From an uncultured Oscillospiraceae bacterium (GTDB lineage Bacteria; Bacillota; Clostridia; Oscillospirales; Oscillospiraceae), in assembly GCA_900756495.1 (NCBI GenBank), contig CAAEKI010000277.1, forward strand, positions 1 through 6,181: 6,181 nt of DNA, written 5' to 3'. Below are positions 1-6,181 of the stretch, in pieces. Made by a program: the position numbers and the translations under genes. Within the stretch, counting starts at the first letter, position 1. Every line of letters starts with the position of its first letter. Under the pieces are notes generated by a model. It searched no databases. It had not been told where the DNA came from and saw nothing but the letters and a program-made list of their open reading frames with translations.

Positions 1-1113
1 CATGACGCTGCCGCTCTTATCCTCAAAGCCCCGAACCAGCCGGAGAATCCGGGCCACGGTGATGAGCTTGGGGGCCACCACGCAGTCCAGACCGGCGGCC
101 TGGACCACAGAGGAGTAGTTGACCCGGTTGCACTTGGCCACCACCTTGCGCAGTCCCTGCTGCTGGGCGTAGAGGGCGGAGATCAGGTTGTCCTCATCCC
201 GCCCGGTCAGAGCGATGAAAGCGTCGTTGTTGGTGAAGTGCTCTGAGAGCAAGAGCTCCTGGTCGGTACCGTCCCCGTGGAGAATGAGAGCCTCTGGGAG
301 GGACTCTGAGAGCCGGCGGCAGTGTGCCTCGTTGCTCTCCACCAAGGTTACCCGCACCCCCATGGAGAGGAGCATCTTGGACAGGTAATGGGCGATGCGG
401 CTGCCGCCGATGAGAAAGGCGGAGTGGATTCCCGGCAGGTCCCGGCCCAGGGTGCGCAGGTAGGAAGAGAGGTCCTTGGGGGAGCCGGTGACATACAGCT
501 TGTCCCCCACCCGGGGTACAAAGTCTCCGTTGGGGATGATCACCTCTCCCTTCCGCTCCGCGGCGGAGAAGAGGATCGACAGACTGCTGGCCCGACGGAA
601 AAGGTCGGACAGAGGAATCCCCACCATAGGGTCTCCCTCCTGCACGCGAATGCCCAGCATCTCCACCTTTCCCCGGAAGAAGGTGTCCACGTTGGCCGCG
701 GCTGGGAAGCGGAGCAGCCGGGAGATCTCCAGGGCGGTGGCATATTCAGGGTTGATGACCGCGTCGATGTTCAGGTCCTTCTGCAGGGCGGGCAGGTCGT
801 CGGTGTAGGCCAGGTCCCGAATGCGGGCGATGGTGAACTTGGCGCCCAGACGCTTGGCGGTGAGGGCGCAGAGCATGTTGACCTCGTCCAGGTTGGTGGT
901 GGCCAGGACCAGATCGGCGTCCTCCACCCCGGCCTCCCGCAGCACGGAGGGAGCGGCGCCAGGGCCCTTGATGCACATCACATCCAGGGTGTCGCTGGCC
1001 CGGTGGATGGCGGTGTCGTTTTGGTCGATGATGGTCACGTTGTGGTCTTCCCGGGAGAGATAGGCGGCCAAAGTGGAGCCCACCTTGCCCGCCCCGACGA
1101 TAAGAATGTTCAA
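1..1113 (-). CDS. trkA: Trk system potassium uptake protein TrkA (C-terminal end missing, runs off the window)
   Basis: This is the cytoplasmic regulatory subunit of the Trk/Ktr potassium transporter. It binds NAD(H) and gates a TrkH/TrkG-type membrane partner, which is not in the window. The reverse frame is open from 1113 to 1 (371 codons). The first RCK_N Rossmann domain begins at once, with NILIVGAGKVG and the glycine motif at residues 7-12, and an acidic residue (Asp30) ends the second strand, as expected for NAD binding. A first RCK_C domain follows at about 135-218. A second Rossmann domain starts near residue 230; its glycine loop is degenerate (IGGSRIA, 235-241) and Glu closes its second strand. 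Family members are about 450 residues, so roughly 80, mostly the second RCK_C domain, lie beyond the left edge. The start is TTG: it places the Rossmann strand at the N-terminus and has a purine-rich AAAGGCGG site about 8 bases upstream. No upstream in-frame ATG fits better. The family call is secure. Confidence 0.95.
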   Translation of the reverse strand, partial: MNILIVGAGKVGSTLAAYLSREDHNVTIIDQNDTAIHRASDTLDVMCIKGPGAAPSVLREAGVEDADLVLATTNLDEVNMLCALTAKRLGAKFTIARIRDLAYTDDLPALQKDLNIDAVINPEYATALEISRLLRFPAAANVDTFFRGKVEMLGIRVQEGDPMVGIPLSDLFRRASSLSILFSAAERKGEVIIPNGDFVPRVGDKLYVTGSPKDLSSYLRTLGRDLPGIHSAFLIGGSRIAHYLSKMLLSMGVRVTLVESNEAHCRRLSESLPEALILHGDGTDQELLLSEHFTNNDAFIALTGRDEDNLISALYAQQQGLRKVVAKCNRVNYSSVVQAAGLDCVVAPKLITVARILRLVRGFEDKSGSVM

Positions 1114-1133
1114 AGCAGATCCGCCTTTCCAAA

Positions 1134-1151
1134 AGCGGGAGGGAACCCGCT
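1134..1151 (-). other. Short hairpin in the trkA leader
   Basis: A perfect 6-bp inverted repeat, AGCGGG (1134-1139) and CCCGCT (1146-1151), surrounds a 6-base loop. It lies between the predicted trkA promoter and the trkA ribosome binding site. On the trkA-coding strand the second arm is followed by a short T run, so it resembles a weak attenuator or a leader stem. The T run is only three to four bases, so a true terminator is doubtful. Its role is not known. Confidence 0.35.
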
Positions 1152-1184
1152 GAAATGAGAAAGTTGTCGCATAAAGATTGTATT

Positions 1185-1213
1185 ATCATAGCACAGATAA
1201 GATTAAGAAGCAA
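1185..1213 (-). promoter_or_regulatory. Predicted sigma-A promoter of trkA
   Basis: Read on the minus strand, TTGCTT (1213-1208) and TATGAT (1190-1185) are 17 bases apart. A TGC just before the -10 box gives the extended -10 pattern TGn. Transcription would start near 1178 and leave a leader of about 65 bases before the TTG start. Sequence and spacing both fit the housekeeping consensus well. There is no transcript evidence. Confidence 0.7.
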
Positions 1214-1222
1214 TTAAGAAGC
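1202..1222. repeat. Tandem 10-bp direct repeat over the trkA -35 box, candidate regulator site
   Basis: The sequence ATTAAGAAGC occurs twice, at 1202-1211 and 1213-1222, identical and with an 11-bp period. One copy covers the trkA -35 box and the other lies just upstream of it in the direction of trkA transcription. An 11-bp period puts both copies on the same face of the helix. That is the usual geometry for OmpR/PhoB-type response regulators that bind direct repeats. The repeat is plain in the sequence; the binding role is inferred, and no regulator is identified. Confidence 0.45.
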
Positions 1223-1248
1223 TGTCCAATCTTTGGGCGAGAACGGGG

Positions 1249-1273
1249 GTTTTTCTTTGAAAAAGAGAAAAAC
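1249..1273. promoter_or_regulatory. Inverted repeat enclosing the -35 box of the MATE promoter, candidate operator
   Basis: Perfect 8-bp arms, GTTTTTCT (1249-1256) and AGAAAAAC (1266-1273), flank 9 bases that contain the predicted -35 box. A dimeric repressor of the TetR or MarR kind, common on efflux pump genes, would bind such a site and block polymerase. The arms are mainly A and T runs, so chance occurrence is a real alternative. No regulator gene lies in the window. Confidence 0.35.
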
Positions 1274-1284
1274 TGTGTTATGAT
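1257..1284 (+). promoter_or_regulatory. Predicted sigma-A promoter of the MATE transporter gene
   Basis: TTGAAA (1257-1262) and TATGAT (1279-1284) are separated by 16 bases. TGT directly before the -10 box supplies an extended -10 element. Transcription would begin near 1291, about 47 bases before the start codon. The promoter is distinct from and does not overlap the divergent trkA promoter, whose -35 box ends 43 bases to the left. Confidence 0.7.
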
Positions 1285-1323
1285 ACAAAAGAGGTTGGGG
1301 TTTGCCCTGAGAAATATGGAAGC

Positions 1324-1334
1324 AGGGGGGAAGG
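1324..1334 (+). promoter_or_regulatory. Ribosome binding site of the MATE gene
   Basis: The purine run AGGGGGGAAGG ends three bases before ATG 1338. Its AGGGGG part is about 8 bases from that ATG, an acceptable spacing. The second in-frame ATG at 1347 would be 12 bases from the end of the run. The first ATG is preferred, but the two starts differ by only three residues and the sequence does not settle the choice. Confidence 0.75.
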
Positions 1335-1337
1335 ATT

Positions 1338-2678
1338 ATGCATCAAATGGACTTGACGGAGGGCGTCATCTGGAAAAAATTGATCCTTTACGCCGGGCCG
1401 GTGGTGCTCTCTTCCCTGCTGCAGTCGGCCTACTCCATAACGGACTTGATTGTGGCCGGATGGTTTATTGGCAAGGACGGCATTTCCGCCATCAACAACG
1501 CCAGTCAGGTTATGATGATTTTAACCCAAATTATCATGGGAATTACCACCGGGGGCAACATTCTCATGGGGCAGTATTTTGGCAGCAAGGACCGGTCCAA
1601 CCGGGTCAAGACGAATCGGACGATGTTCGGTTTCGCCCTGTCTGCGGGGGCGCTTCTGTCCGTGCTGCTCTTTCTGCTTAGCCGTCCCATTCTGGCGGCC
1701 CTCCGGGCGCCGGCGCTGGAGGAGGCTACGGCCTATCTCCAGGTGTGTTCCGCCGGTCTCATTGCCATCTTCGGATACAATGCCTTGGCGGCCATGCTCC
1801 GCTCTGTGGGCAACTCCAAGCAGCCCTTTTACTGTGTGGCCGTGACAGCGGGCTGTAACATTGCGCTGGACTGTCTGTTTATGGGGGGCTTCCGATGGGG
1901 CGTGCGGGGCGCGGCCCTGGCCACGGTGCTTGCCCAGTGGGCCAGCTTTGTGGTCTGCCTGGTGTATGTGCTGCGTCACCGGGACTTGTTTGGCCTGGTT
2001 CGGCGGCAGATTTCTTTCCACAAGGATAAGATGGTCCAGATTCTCAAGCTGGGGATTCCCTGCGCGGTGCAGATGACGGTGGTGGGGCTGTCCTGGCTGG
2101 CGATGACCTTTCTCATCAATGCCTACGGGGTGGAGGCCTCTGCGGCCAGCGGGATCTGCGCCAAGGTAAAGGACGTGGCTCTGCTGGTAACCATCGCCCT
2201 CTATACTGCGGCCACCACCATGGTGGCCCAGTGTCTGGGTGCAAAAAAGTTTGACCGGGCCAGCCGGGTGGTCCATGTGGCCATGCGCCTGTCCCTGGCG
2301 GTTACGGCGGTGCTCATTCTGGGGATTGAACTCCTGGCCCCGCAGATTCTGTCGGTGTTTCACCCCGACCAGGGGACCATGGAGATTGCCGTGAGGAATC
2401 TCCGCATTGAGATTTTAGGGCAGATTTTCTATGCCAGCTTTATGGTGTACAACGCCCTGCCCATGGGGGCGGGGCATACCATGTTTGCCTTGGGGTCCAG
2501 CCTGCTCAACTGCATTGTGGTCCGGGTGATCCTGGCCTTGATTTTGAACCATTTCTATGGCCTGGTGGGAATCTTCTGGGCCTGCGCCATCGCGCCGGCC
2601 TCCTCGGTGCCGCTGGGGTACCTTTATGAACGGACCGGGGTCTGGCGGCGGGCCTTGGTGCAGGGAGAGGAATCCTAA
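1338..2678 (+). CDS. MATE family efflux transporter, multidrug export type
   Basis: This is a complete 446-residue integral membrane protein of the multidrug and toxic compound extrusion family. Members export cationic drugs, dyes or metabolites in exchange for Na+ or H+ through twelve helices in two six-helix halves. The first helix holds Pro21 and the stretch SITDLIVAGWFIG. Asp36 sits where NorM-type proteins carry the TM1 aspartate tied to cation coupling. Residues 174-196 carry the family signature in the first half (N-x-x-LD, then GVRGAALAT). A basic cytoplasmic stretch near residues 216-234 (RHRDLFGLVRRQISFHKDK) divides the halves, and the second half begins at about KLGIPCAVQMTVVGLSW. 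The length is typical for the family, with no truncation or frameshift. The gene is monocistronic: its own promoter lies upstream and a terminator follows 45 bases after the stop. The substrate cannot be read from the sequence. Closest described types would be MepA/NorM-like pumps, so no gene symbol is given. Confidence 0.93.
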   Translation: MHQMDLTEGVIWKKLILYAGPVVLSSLLQSAYSITDLIVAGWFIGKDGISAINNASQVMMILTQIIMGITTGGNILMGQYFGSKDRSNRVKTNRTMFGFALSAGALLSVLLFLLSRPILAALRAPALEEATAYLQVCSAGLIAIFGYNALAAMLRSVGNSKQPFYCVAVTAGCNIALDCLFMGGFRWGVRGAALATVLAQWASFVVCLVYVLRHRDLFGLVRRQISFHKDKMVQILKLGIPCAVQMTVVGLSWLAMTFLINAYGVEASAASGICAKVKDVALLVTIALYTAATTMVAQCLGAKKFDRASRVVHVAMRLSLAVTAVLILGIELLAPQILSVFHPDQGTMEIAVRNLRIEILGQIFYASFMVYNALPMGAGHTMFALGSSLLNCIVVRVILALILNHFYGLVGIFWACAIAPASSVPLGYLYERTGVWRRALVQGEES

Positions 2679-2723
2679 GGGAGTGGGGTGCGTGTCCGAA
2701 GGGGAAAGGTGTCAGAAAGATAG

Positions 2724-2763
2724 AACAGCTATCAAAAGGTGTACCTTTTGATAGCTGTTTTTG
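2724..2763 (+). terminator. Rho-independent terminator after the MATE gene
   Basis: A perfect 17-bp inverted repeat (arms 2724-2740 and 2743-2759) has only a GT between its arms and runs straight into TTTTTGTT. The stem is long and the T run follows at once, so intrinsic termination of the MATE transcript is very likely. In the other direction there is no matching T run, so it should work rightward only. Its core is nearly identical to the hairpin at 2866-2893. Confidence 0.92.
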
Positions 2764-2865
2764 TTGGGATGATTTTATAACAAAATGTCAGAAAATGCAA
2801 GAGTTTTCTCCTGAAAAATTATCATTTTTGATTAAACAATCATGTCATTTCGCCAGATTGTCAAC

Positions 2866-2893
2866 GCTGTCAAAAGGTACACGTTTTGACAGC
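2866..2893. repeat. Second hairpin, sister of the upstream terminator stem, in front of the surface protein gene
   Basis: Arms of 10 bp, GCTGTCAAAA (2866-2875) and TTTTGACAGC (2884-2893), enclose the 8-base loop GGTACACG. Aligned to the terminator hairpin, the pattern GCT-R-TCAAAAGGT, two variable bases, AC-S-TTTTGA-Y-AGCTG is shared. One stem pair changes from A-T to G-C on both sides. No T run follows on either strand, so this copy is not a terminator. It ends 9 bases before the ribosome binding site of the next gene, so it is either an operator dyad or a 5' leader structure able to affect translation. Confidence 0.6.
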
Positions 2894-2902
2894 TGCAAAA
2901 AT

Positions 2903-2910
2903 GGAGGAGG
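2903..2910 (+). promoter_or_regulatory. Ribosome binding site of the surface protein gene
   Basis: GGAGGAGG lies 5 bases before ATG 2916, a strong and well-placed site. It selects ATG 2916 over the in-frame ATG at 2901, which overlaps the site itself. No convincing -35/-10 pair was found between the terminator and this gene. Confidence 0.85.
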
Positions 2911-2915
2911 AAGCA

Positions 2916-5900
2916 ATGAAAAAGAGAGGTTTATCGGTATTGCTATTGTTTTGCATGCTGCTGACGATGGTGCCGACTGTGGCAGTTGCGGCGGAGGAGG
3001 GGCCTGCGCCGGATATTCCCACAGGGGCGATCTATGTGTCGCAGGATGGTGTTGCAGACGGCGATGGCCAATCTGCCCAAAGCGCGTTGAAATTTGATGA
3101 AGCAATGGCCAATGCCAAAGATGGCAATGTGTTCGTCGTTGTCGGCACGGTAGAAATGGAGAACTGGACGACGCCGGAGAAAGATATTACGATCTGCGGC
3201 GCGAACGAGAACGCTGTATTAAAATTTGCCGGGTATTATGGCAAAGAAAATGTTTGGCTTTCGTTACAGGGAGATCTCACAGTTGAAAATTTGACCCTGG
3301 CATTCTCCAAGCAGCAATACGCACAAGCGAATGGCGGAGCGTCGCTTCCTACTTTTATTTTTGCAAACGGCCATACGCTTCACCTGACAGAGTCCTCTGT
3401 GATCGATACACCAGAATGGAAAAGCTCCCCCAATAGTCCCAGCTCCAATATGGTGAAGTCCTCGGTATACATTTTCGGTGGCGGCAACCGGGAGAACGAT
3501 GTTACCGGCGACACGCATCTGATTTTGGAGATGCAACTTAAAAACGAAAAATCCATCGTATATGTCTATGGCGGCGGCCGATGCAGCGACGTATCCGGCA
3601 ACACCAACGTCGAACTGAAAGGCGAAGGCGTTCATGTGTACTCCGTTGTCGGCGGCGGCCTGGTGGATGAGGATGAAGGGGCCGCAAATGTTGGCAAAAA
3701 CACCAACATTACCATCAGCGGTGGCGCGTGGGCCGGCGATACCGAGGTATCTTCCTCTCAACCAGATAAGATTGCTGTTGCGGGCGGCGGCCACATTTTG
3801 AGCAATGATCCGAGCATGATCGGCGCCAATTCTGATATTAAAACCGCGACGACCAACGTTGGCGGCGAGGTACATATTACTCTGAATGGAATCACCGGCA
3901 ATTTGGTGGACTGTATTGTCGGCGGATGCTACGACGCGGGCAAGTCGAACGCAGAGAAGATTACGGGCACGACGGGGCCAGTCAAGATTGACATTGATAA
4001 TTGCCGCTTTGAAAGCCAATTCCATCGTATTTTTGGCGGCGGATATGTTGCCTGGGGAGGGAACAACAGAGACATTCAGGTCAAAGGCAACGTTGAGATT
4101 ACTGTGGACCATTCTACGGTACAGTATCTCTATGGCGGTGGCTGCGGTATCACAGCCGCATTGCCTCTGGTCACCGGCGATGTTAATATAACGCTGACAA
4201 ACAGCATCGGCGCGGATTCAAACGGAGCCTATATGCATCGCGGTATCTTTGTCAGTGGGCAGAATAAAAACCAAGCTGGCGGAGACATGGTTCTGGGCAA
4301 CGCAACGCTGACGCTGAATGAATGCAAGTGTAACTATATTCACGCCACCGGTGACGGCGCTGGTACCGCTAACAAGGTTGAGATTTTTGTTAATGGAGGA
4401 GGCTCTACCGAAAGTAACGCCGAATATATTTATAACAGCGATACTTCCTATGGTATTGCCCAACGACATCCTAATGCAACGGTTCATATCAGTGGCAATG
4501 TTCCGCTCACACAGTTAAGAGGCTTCCAGAACGTTAACATTACAAATGGCAGTACTTTGCAGCAATATAGTTCGGAAGAGACTCTTCTTGATAAGCATGA
4601 CAGAGTATTGAATGAAAACGTGAACATGGGTGAAGGTGCTAAACTGAACCTCACTGGTTCTGGTAATGAAATCAGCGGCGCGTTTGATATGAAGAAAGAC
4701 AGCACGCTGTATATTGCCGGTGCAAATTATTTTACTGTTGGCGGCACGGTAACAACGGCGGATGGCGTAACATTTGAAACGGATGAAAATGGTGAAACGA
4801 CTGGCTACGATCGTCCTATCCGTGATGGCCGTGTATTTCTGTATTCCAAGACTGCCCACGATGTTGGCGGTACATTCTTTGCTTTCCCGCAGGGTACGAC
4901 TATCAGCCCTCAGCTTGTGGCAGAGGATAGCACCGCTCTACTCGTGGCCAAGCATCAGTGGAAGCTGGCCGCCAAGCCCTTTATCCTCAAGCCAATCGAG
5001 CTGACCAAGTACATCGCGGGCGGCGAGCACAACCACGATGATCCAACAGCTTCCAACTGCTTCCCTGATCCGCGCTTTGTTGGCTTGGATGAGGATGCAG
5101 AGATCAAAGTGAATGGCAATGTTTGGAACAAGTCTGAGCACCATGGCCAATATCCGTTCGTAATCAACTATTACGATAAAGATGGCACCCTGCTGGAAGA
5201 TGACCACAAGCCGGGCACCTATGTTGCCAAAGTGGAGCCGAGCGATGGAATTAAGCTTACCAATATTACGATCAATGGCTGCAAGATCAAGACAGAAGAC
5301 AGTCTGCTGCACATCCGCAATGTTTCCGACGTAGCTGGTATTGAGAATATCGATCAGTTCGCCAGCGCGATTCAGTCCGGCGAGCCGACCGGCGCGGTAA
5401 AGGACGCGACCGCGGTGATTCCGGATAGCACGAACTACCTGGTAAACAACCTTGCGGGCCAGATACCGAACGCAGACGCGGATATTCGTCTGCTCCACGA
5501 CGAATTGCTCAGTGCTGCGGCGGGGGAAGACCCCTTTATGAAAGTATTGCAGCAGCGTCTGGAGGGCACACTGGAGGGTGCAGCAACAAGTGATGTCAAG
5601 GTAGAGGCCGACCCCAACCGCCAGTACGCCATGAAATACCTGGACCTGATTGACGCCAACGACAGCAACCTGCTGGTTTGCGCCCAGGGGGCGTATGACA
5701 TTTATCTGCCCTATCCTGCGGGAACCGACCAGAACACGGAATTTGCGCTCTATCGTTTCGACGACCTGAACCGCACCTATACCCAGGCAGACAGCGGAGA
5801 AGGCGCGCTGGACAATATTAAAAAGACTTCCATTCGGAAAGTTGAGGTCACGAATGAGAAAGCAGGGATCAAGTTTACCGTGCCTGCCGATTTTGCCAGT

Positions 5901-6181
5901 GAGAAAAATTACTCCATCGGTGCCATGGCGCTGACCTGGGTGAAGGAATCTTCGGGGGGCGGTGTGACCACCCGGTATACCCTGTCCTATGACTCCAACG
6001 GGGGCACGCAGTACAAAGACGAACGGTACGTCAGAAACACTGTGGTCCAACTGGACAAGGTGCCCACCCGGGAGGGGTATACCTTCACTGGCTGGTATGC
6101 CGACAAGGAACTGACCCAGGCCATCACGGAGATCAAGATGACCTCGAACAAAACCGTCTACGCCGGTTGGGAAGAGACGGA
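2916..6181 (+). CDS. Large secreted adhesin-like protein with Gly-rich beta-helix repeats and a Flg_new (InlB B) repeat (3' end missing)
   Basis: One frame is open for 1088 codons to the right edge with no stop. Residues 1-25 form a classical signal peptide: MKKR, a leucine-rich core, and a TVAVA-A signal peptidase I site, so the protein is exported. Residues about 38-135 (IYVSQDGVADGDG, then VFVVVGTVEM and DITICGANENAVLKF) resemble the first turns of a pectate-lyase-like parallel beta-helix. From about 180 to 480 a degenerate unit recurs, with hydrophobic residues, a Gly-Gly-Gly turn, a variable loop, then G-x-T/V and a beta-strand. Its Gly turns begin at 188, 219, 246, 290, 336 (GGC), 374 and 407, spaced 27-46 residues. 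Residues about 693-800 look Ig-like (PIELTKYIAGG, INYYDKDGTLL, PGTYVAKVEP). Residues about 805-1015 are not recognised. Residues 1021-1086 are a Flg_new/Listeria-Bacteroides repeat: YDSNGGT, PTREGYTFTGWYADKEL, YAGW. No catalytic motif is evident, so binding or adhesion is more likely than enzyme activity. Anchor and full length lie outside the window. Confidence 0.8.
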   Translation, partial: MKKRGLSVLLLFCMLLTMVPTVAVAAEEGPAPDIPTGAIYVSQDGVADGDGQSAQSALKFDEAMANAKDGNVFVVVGTVEMENWTTPEKDITICGANENAVLKFAGYYGKENVWLSLQGDLTVENLTLAFSKQQYAQANGGASLPTFIFANGHTLHLTESSVIDTPEWKSSPNSPSSNMVKSSVYIFGGGNRENDVTGDTHLILEMQLKNEKSIVYVYGGGRCSDVSGNTNVELKGEGVHVYSVVGGGLVDEDEGAANVGKNTNITISGGAWAGDTEVSSSQPDKIAVAGGGHILSNDPSMIGANSDIKTATTNVGGEVHITLNGITGNLVDCIVGGCYDAGKSNAEKITGTTGPVKIDIDNCRFESQFHRIFGGGYVAWGGNNRDIQVKGNVEITVDHSTVQYLYGGGCGITAALPLVTGDVNITLTNSIGADSNGAYMHRGIFVSGQNKNQAGGDMVLGNATLTLNECKCNYIHATGDGAGTANKVEIFVNGGGSTESNAEYIYNSDTSYGIAQRHPNATVHISGNVPLTQLRGFQNVNITNGSTLQQYSSEETLLDKHDRVLNENVNMGEGAKLNLTGSGNEISGAFDMKKDSTLYIAGANYFTVGGTVTTADGVTFETDENGETTGYDRPIRDGRVFLYSKTAHDVGGTFFAFPQGTTISPQLVAEDSTALLVAKHQWKLAAKPFILKPIELTKYIAGGEHNHDDPTASNCFPDPRFVGLDEDAEIKVNGNVWNKSEHHGQYPFVINYYDKDGTLLEDDHKPGTYVAKVEPSDGIKLTNITINGCKIKTEDSLLHIRNVSDVAGIENIDQFASAIQSGEPTGAVKDATAVIPDSTNYLVNNLAGQIPNADADIRLLHDELLSAAAGEDPFMKVLQQRLEGTLEGAATSDVKVEADPNRQYAMKYLDLIDANDSNLLVCAQGAYDIYLPYPAGTDQNTEFALYRFDDLNRTYTQADSGEGALDNIKKTSIRKVEVTNEKAGIKFTVPADFASEKNYSIGAMALTWVKESSGGGVTTRYTLSYDSNGGTQYKDERYVRNTVVQLDKVPTREGYTFTGWYADKELTQAITEIKMTSNKTVYAGWEET

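Noticed and set aside
322..1158. 278-codon plus-strand open frame across trkA
   Set aside because: It is the antisense shadow of trkA, with a low-complexity Gly/Val/Gln-rich translation and no family resemblance.
1521..2363. 280-codon minus-strand open frame inside the MATE gene
   Set aside because: Its translation is His/Gln/Arg-rich and typical of an antisense frame to a hydrophobic membrane protein. The MATE frame on the plus strand has the family signatures.
2858..2886. TTGTCA at 2858-2863 as the -35 box of the surface protein gene
   Set aside because: The position 17 bases downstream reads ACGTTT, a very poor -10 box lying within the hairpin, so no promoter is called.
2795..3097. 100-codon plus-strand open frame across the start of the surface protein gene
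   Set aside because: It overlaps the signal peptide region in another frame, has no ribosome binding site of note, and its translation is Cys/Gly-rich without known features.
3264..4112. 282-codon minus-strand open frame inside the surface protein gene
   Set aside because: It is antisense to the Gly-Gly-Gly repeats. The GGC-rich codons read as Ala/Ala/Ala on the other strand and avoid stops, which explains the open frame.
4938..6050. Long open frame (370 codons) on the minus strand inside the surface protein gene
   Set aside because: It lies wholly antisense to a frame with a signal peptide and a recognisable Flg_new repeat, and its translation shows no domain or composition of a real protein.

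Overview
The window looks like chromosomal DNA of a moderately GC-rich, Gram-positive gut anaerobe, probably a clostridium of the Oscillospiraceae (Flavonifractor/Lawsonibacter type). This is an inference. It rests on purine-rich Shine-Dalgarno sites, sigma-A-like promoters with extended -10 boxes, GC-rich codon use in the first two genes, and a large secreted protein ending in a Listeria-Bacteroides (Flg_new/InlB B) repeat. Nothing in the window fixes the species.

Layout. Positions 1-1113 (minus strand) hold most of trkA, the NAD(H)-binding regulatory subunit of the Trk/Ktr potassium uptake system. It starts at TTG and runs off the left edge. Positions 1114-1337 are a divergent promoter region. 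It holds a trkA promoter reading left with an 11-bp-period direct repeat over its -35 box, and a separate promoter reading right with an inverted repeat around its -35 box. Positions 1338-2678 (plus strand) encode a complete 446-residue MATE-family efflux transporter, followed by a strong intrinsic terminator. Positions 2679-2915 are intergenic. They hold that terminator and, just before the next gene, a second hairpin of nearly the same sequence whose stem differs by a compensatory base-pair change. From 2916 to the right edge runs one open frame of 1088 codons with no stop. It encodes a secreted, probably surface-attached protein: signal peptide, long beta-helix-like region with repeated Gly-Gly-Gly turns, a probable Ig-like module, an unrecognised module, and the first visible Flg_new repeat.

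The three genes are not an obvious functional unit. trkA and the MATE gene are divergent envelope-transport genes with their own promoters. The adhesin-like gene is separated from the MATE gene by a terminator and is lower in GC, so it is probably an independent accessory gene. No RNA gene, CRISPR array, transposase or phage gene was seen. The points most worth a second look are the paired covarying hairpins, the Gly-Gly-Gly beta-helix protein, and the two repeat-over-minus-35 arrangements in the divergent promoter region.
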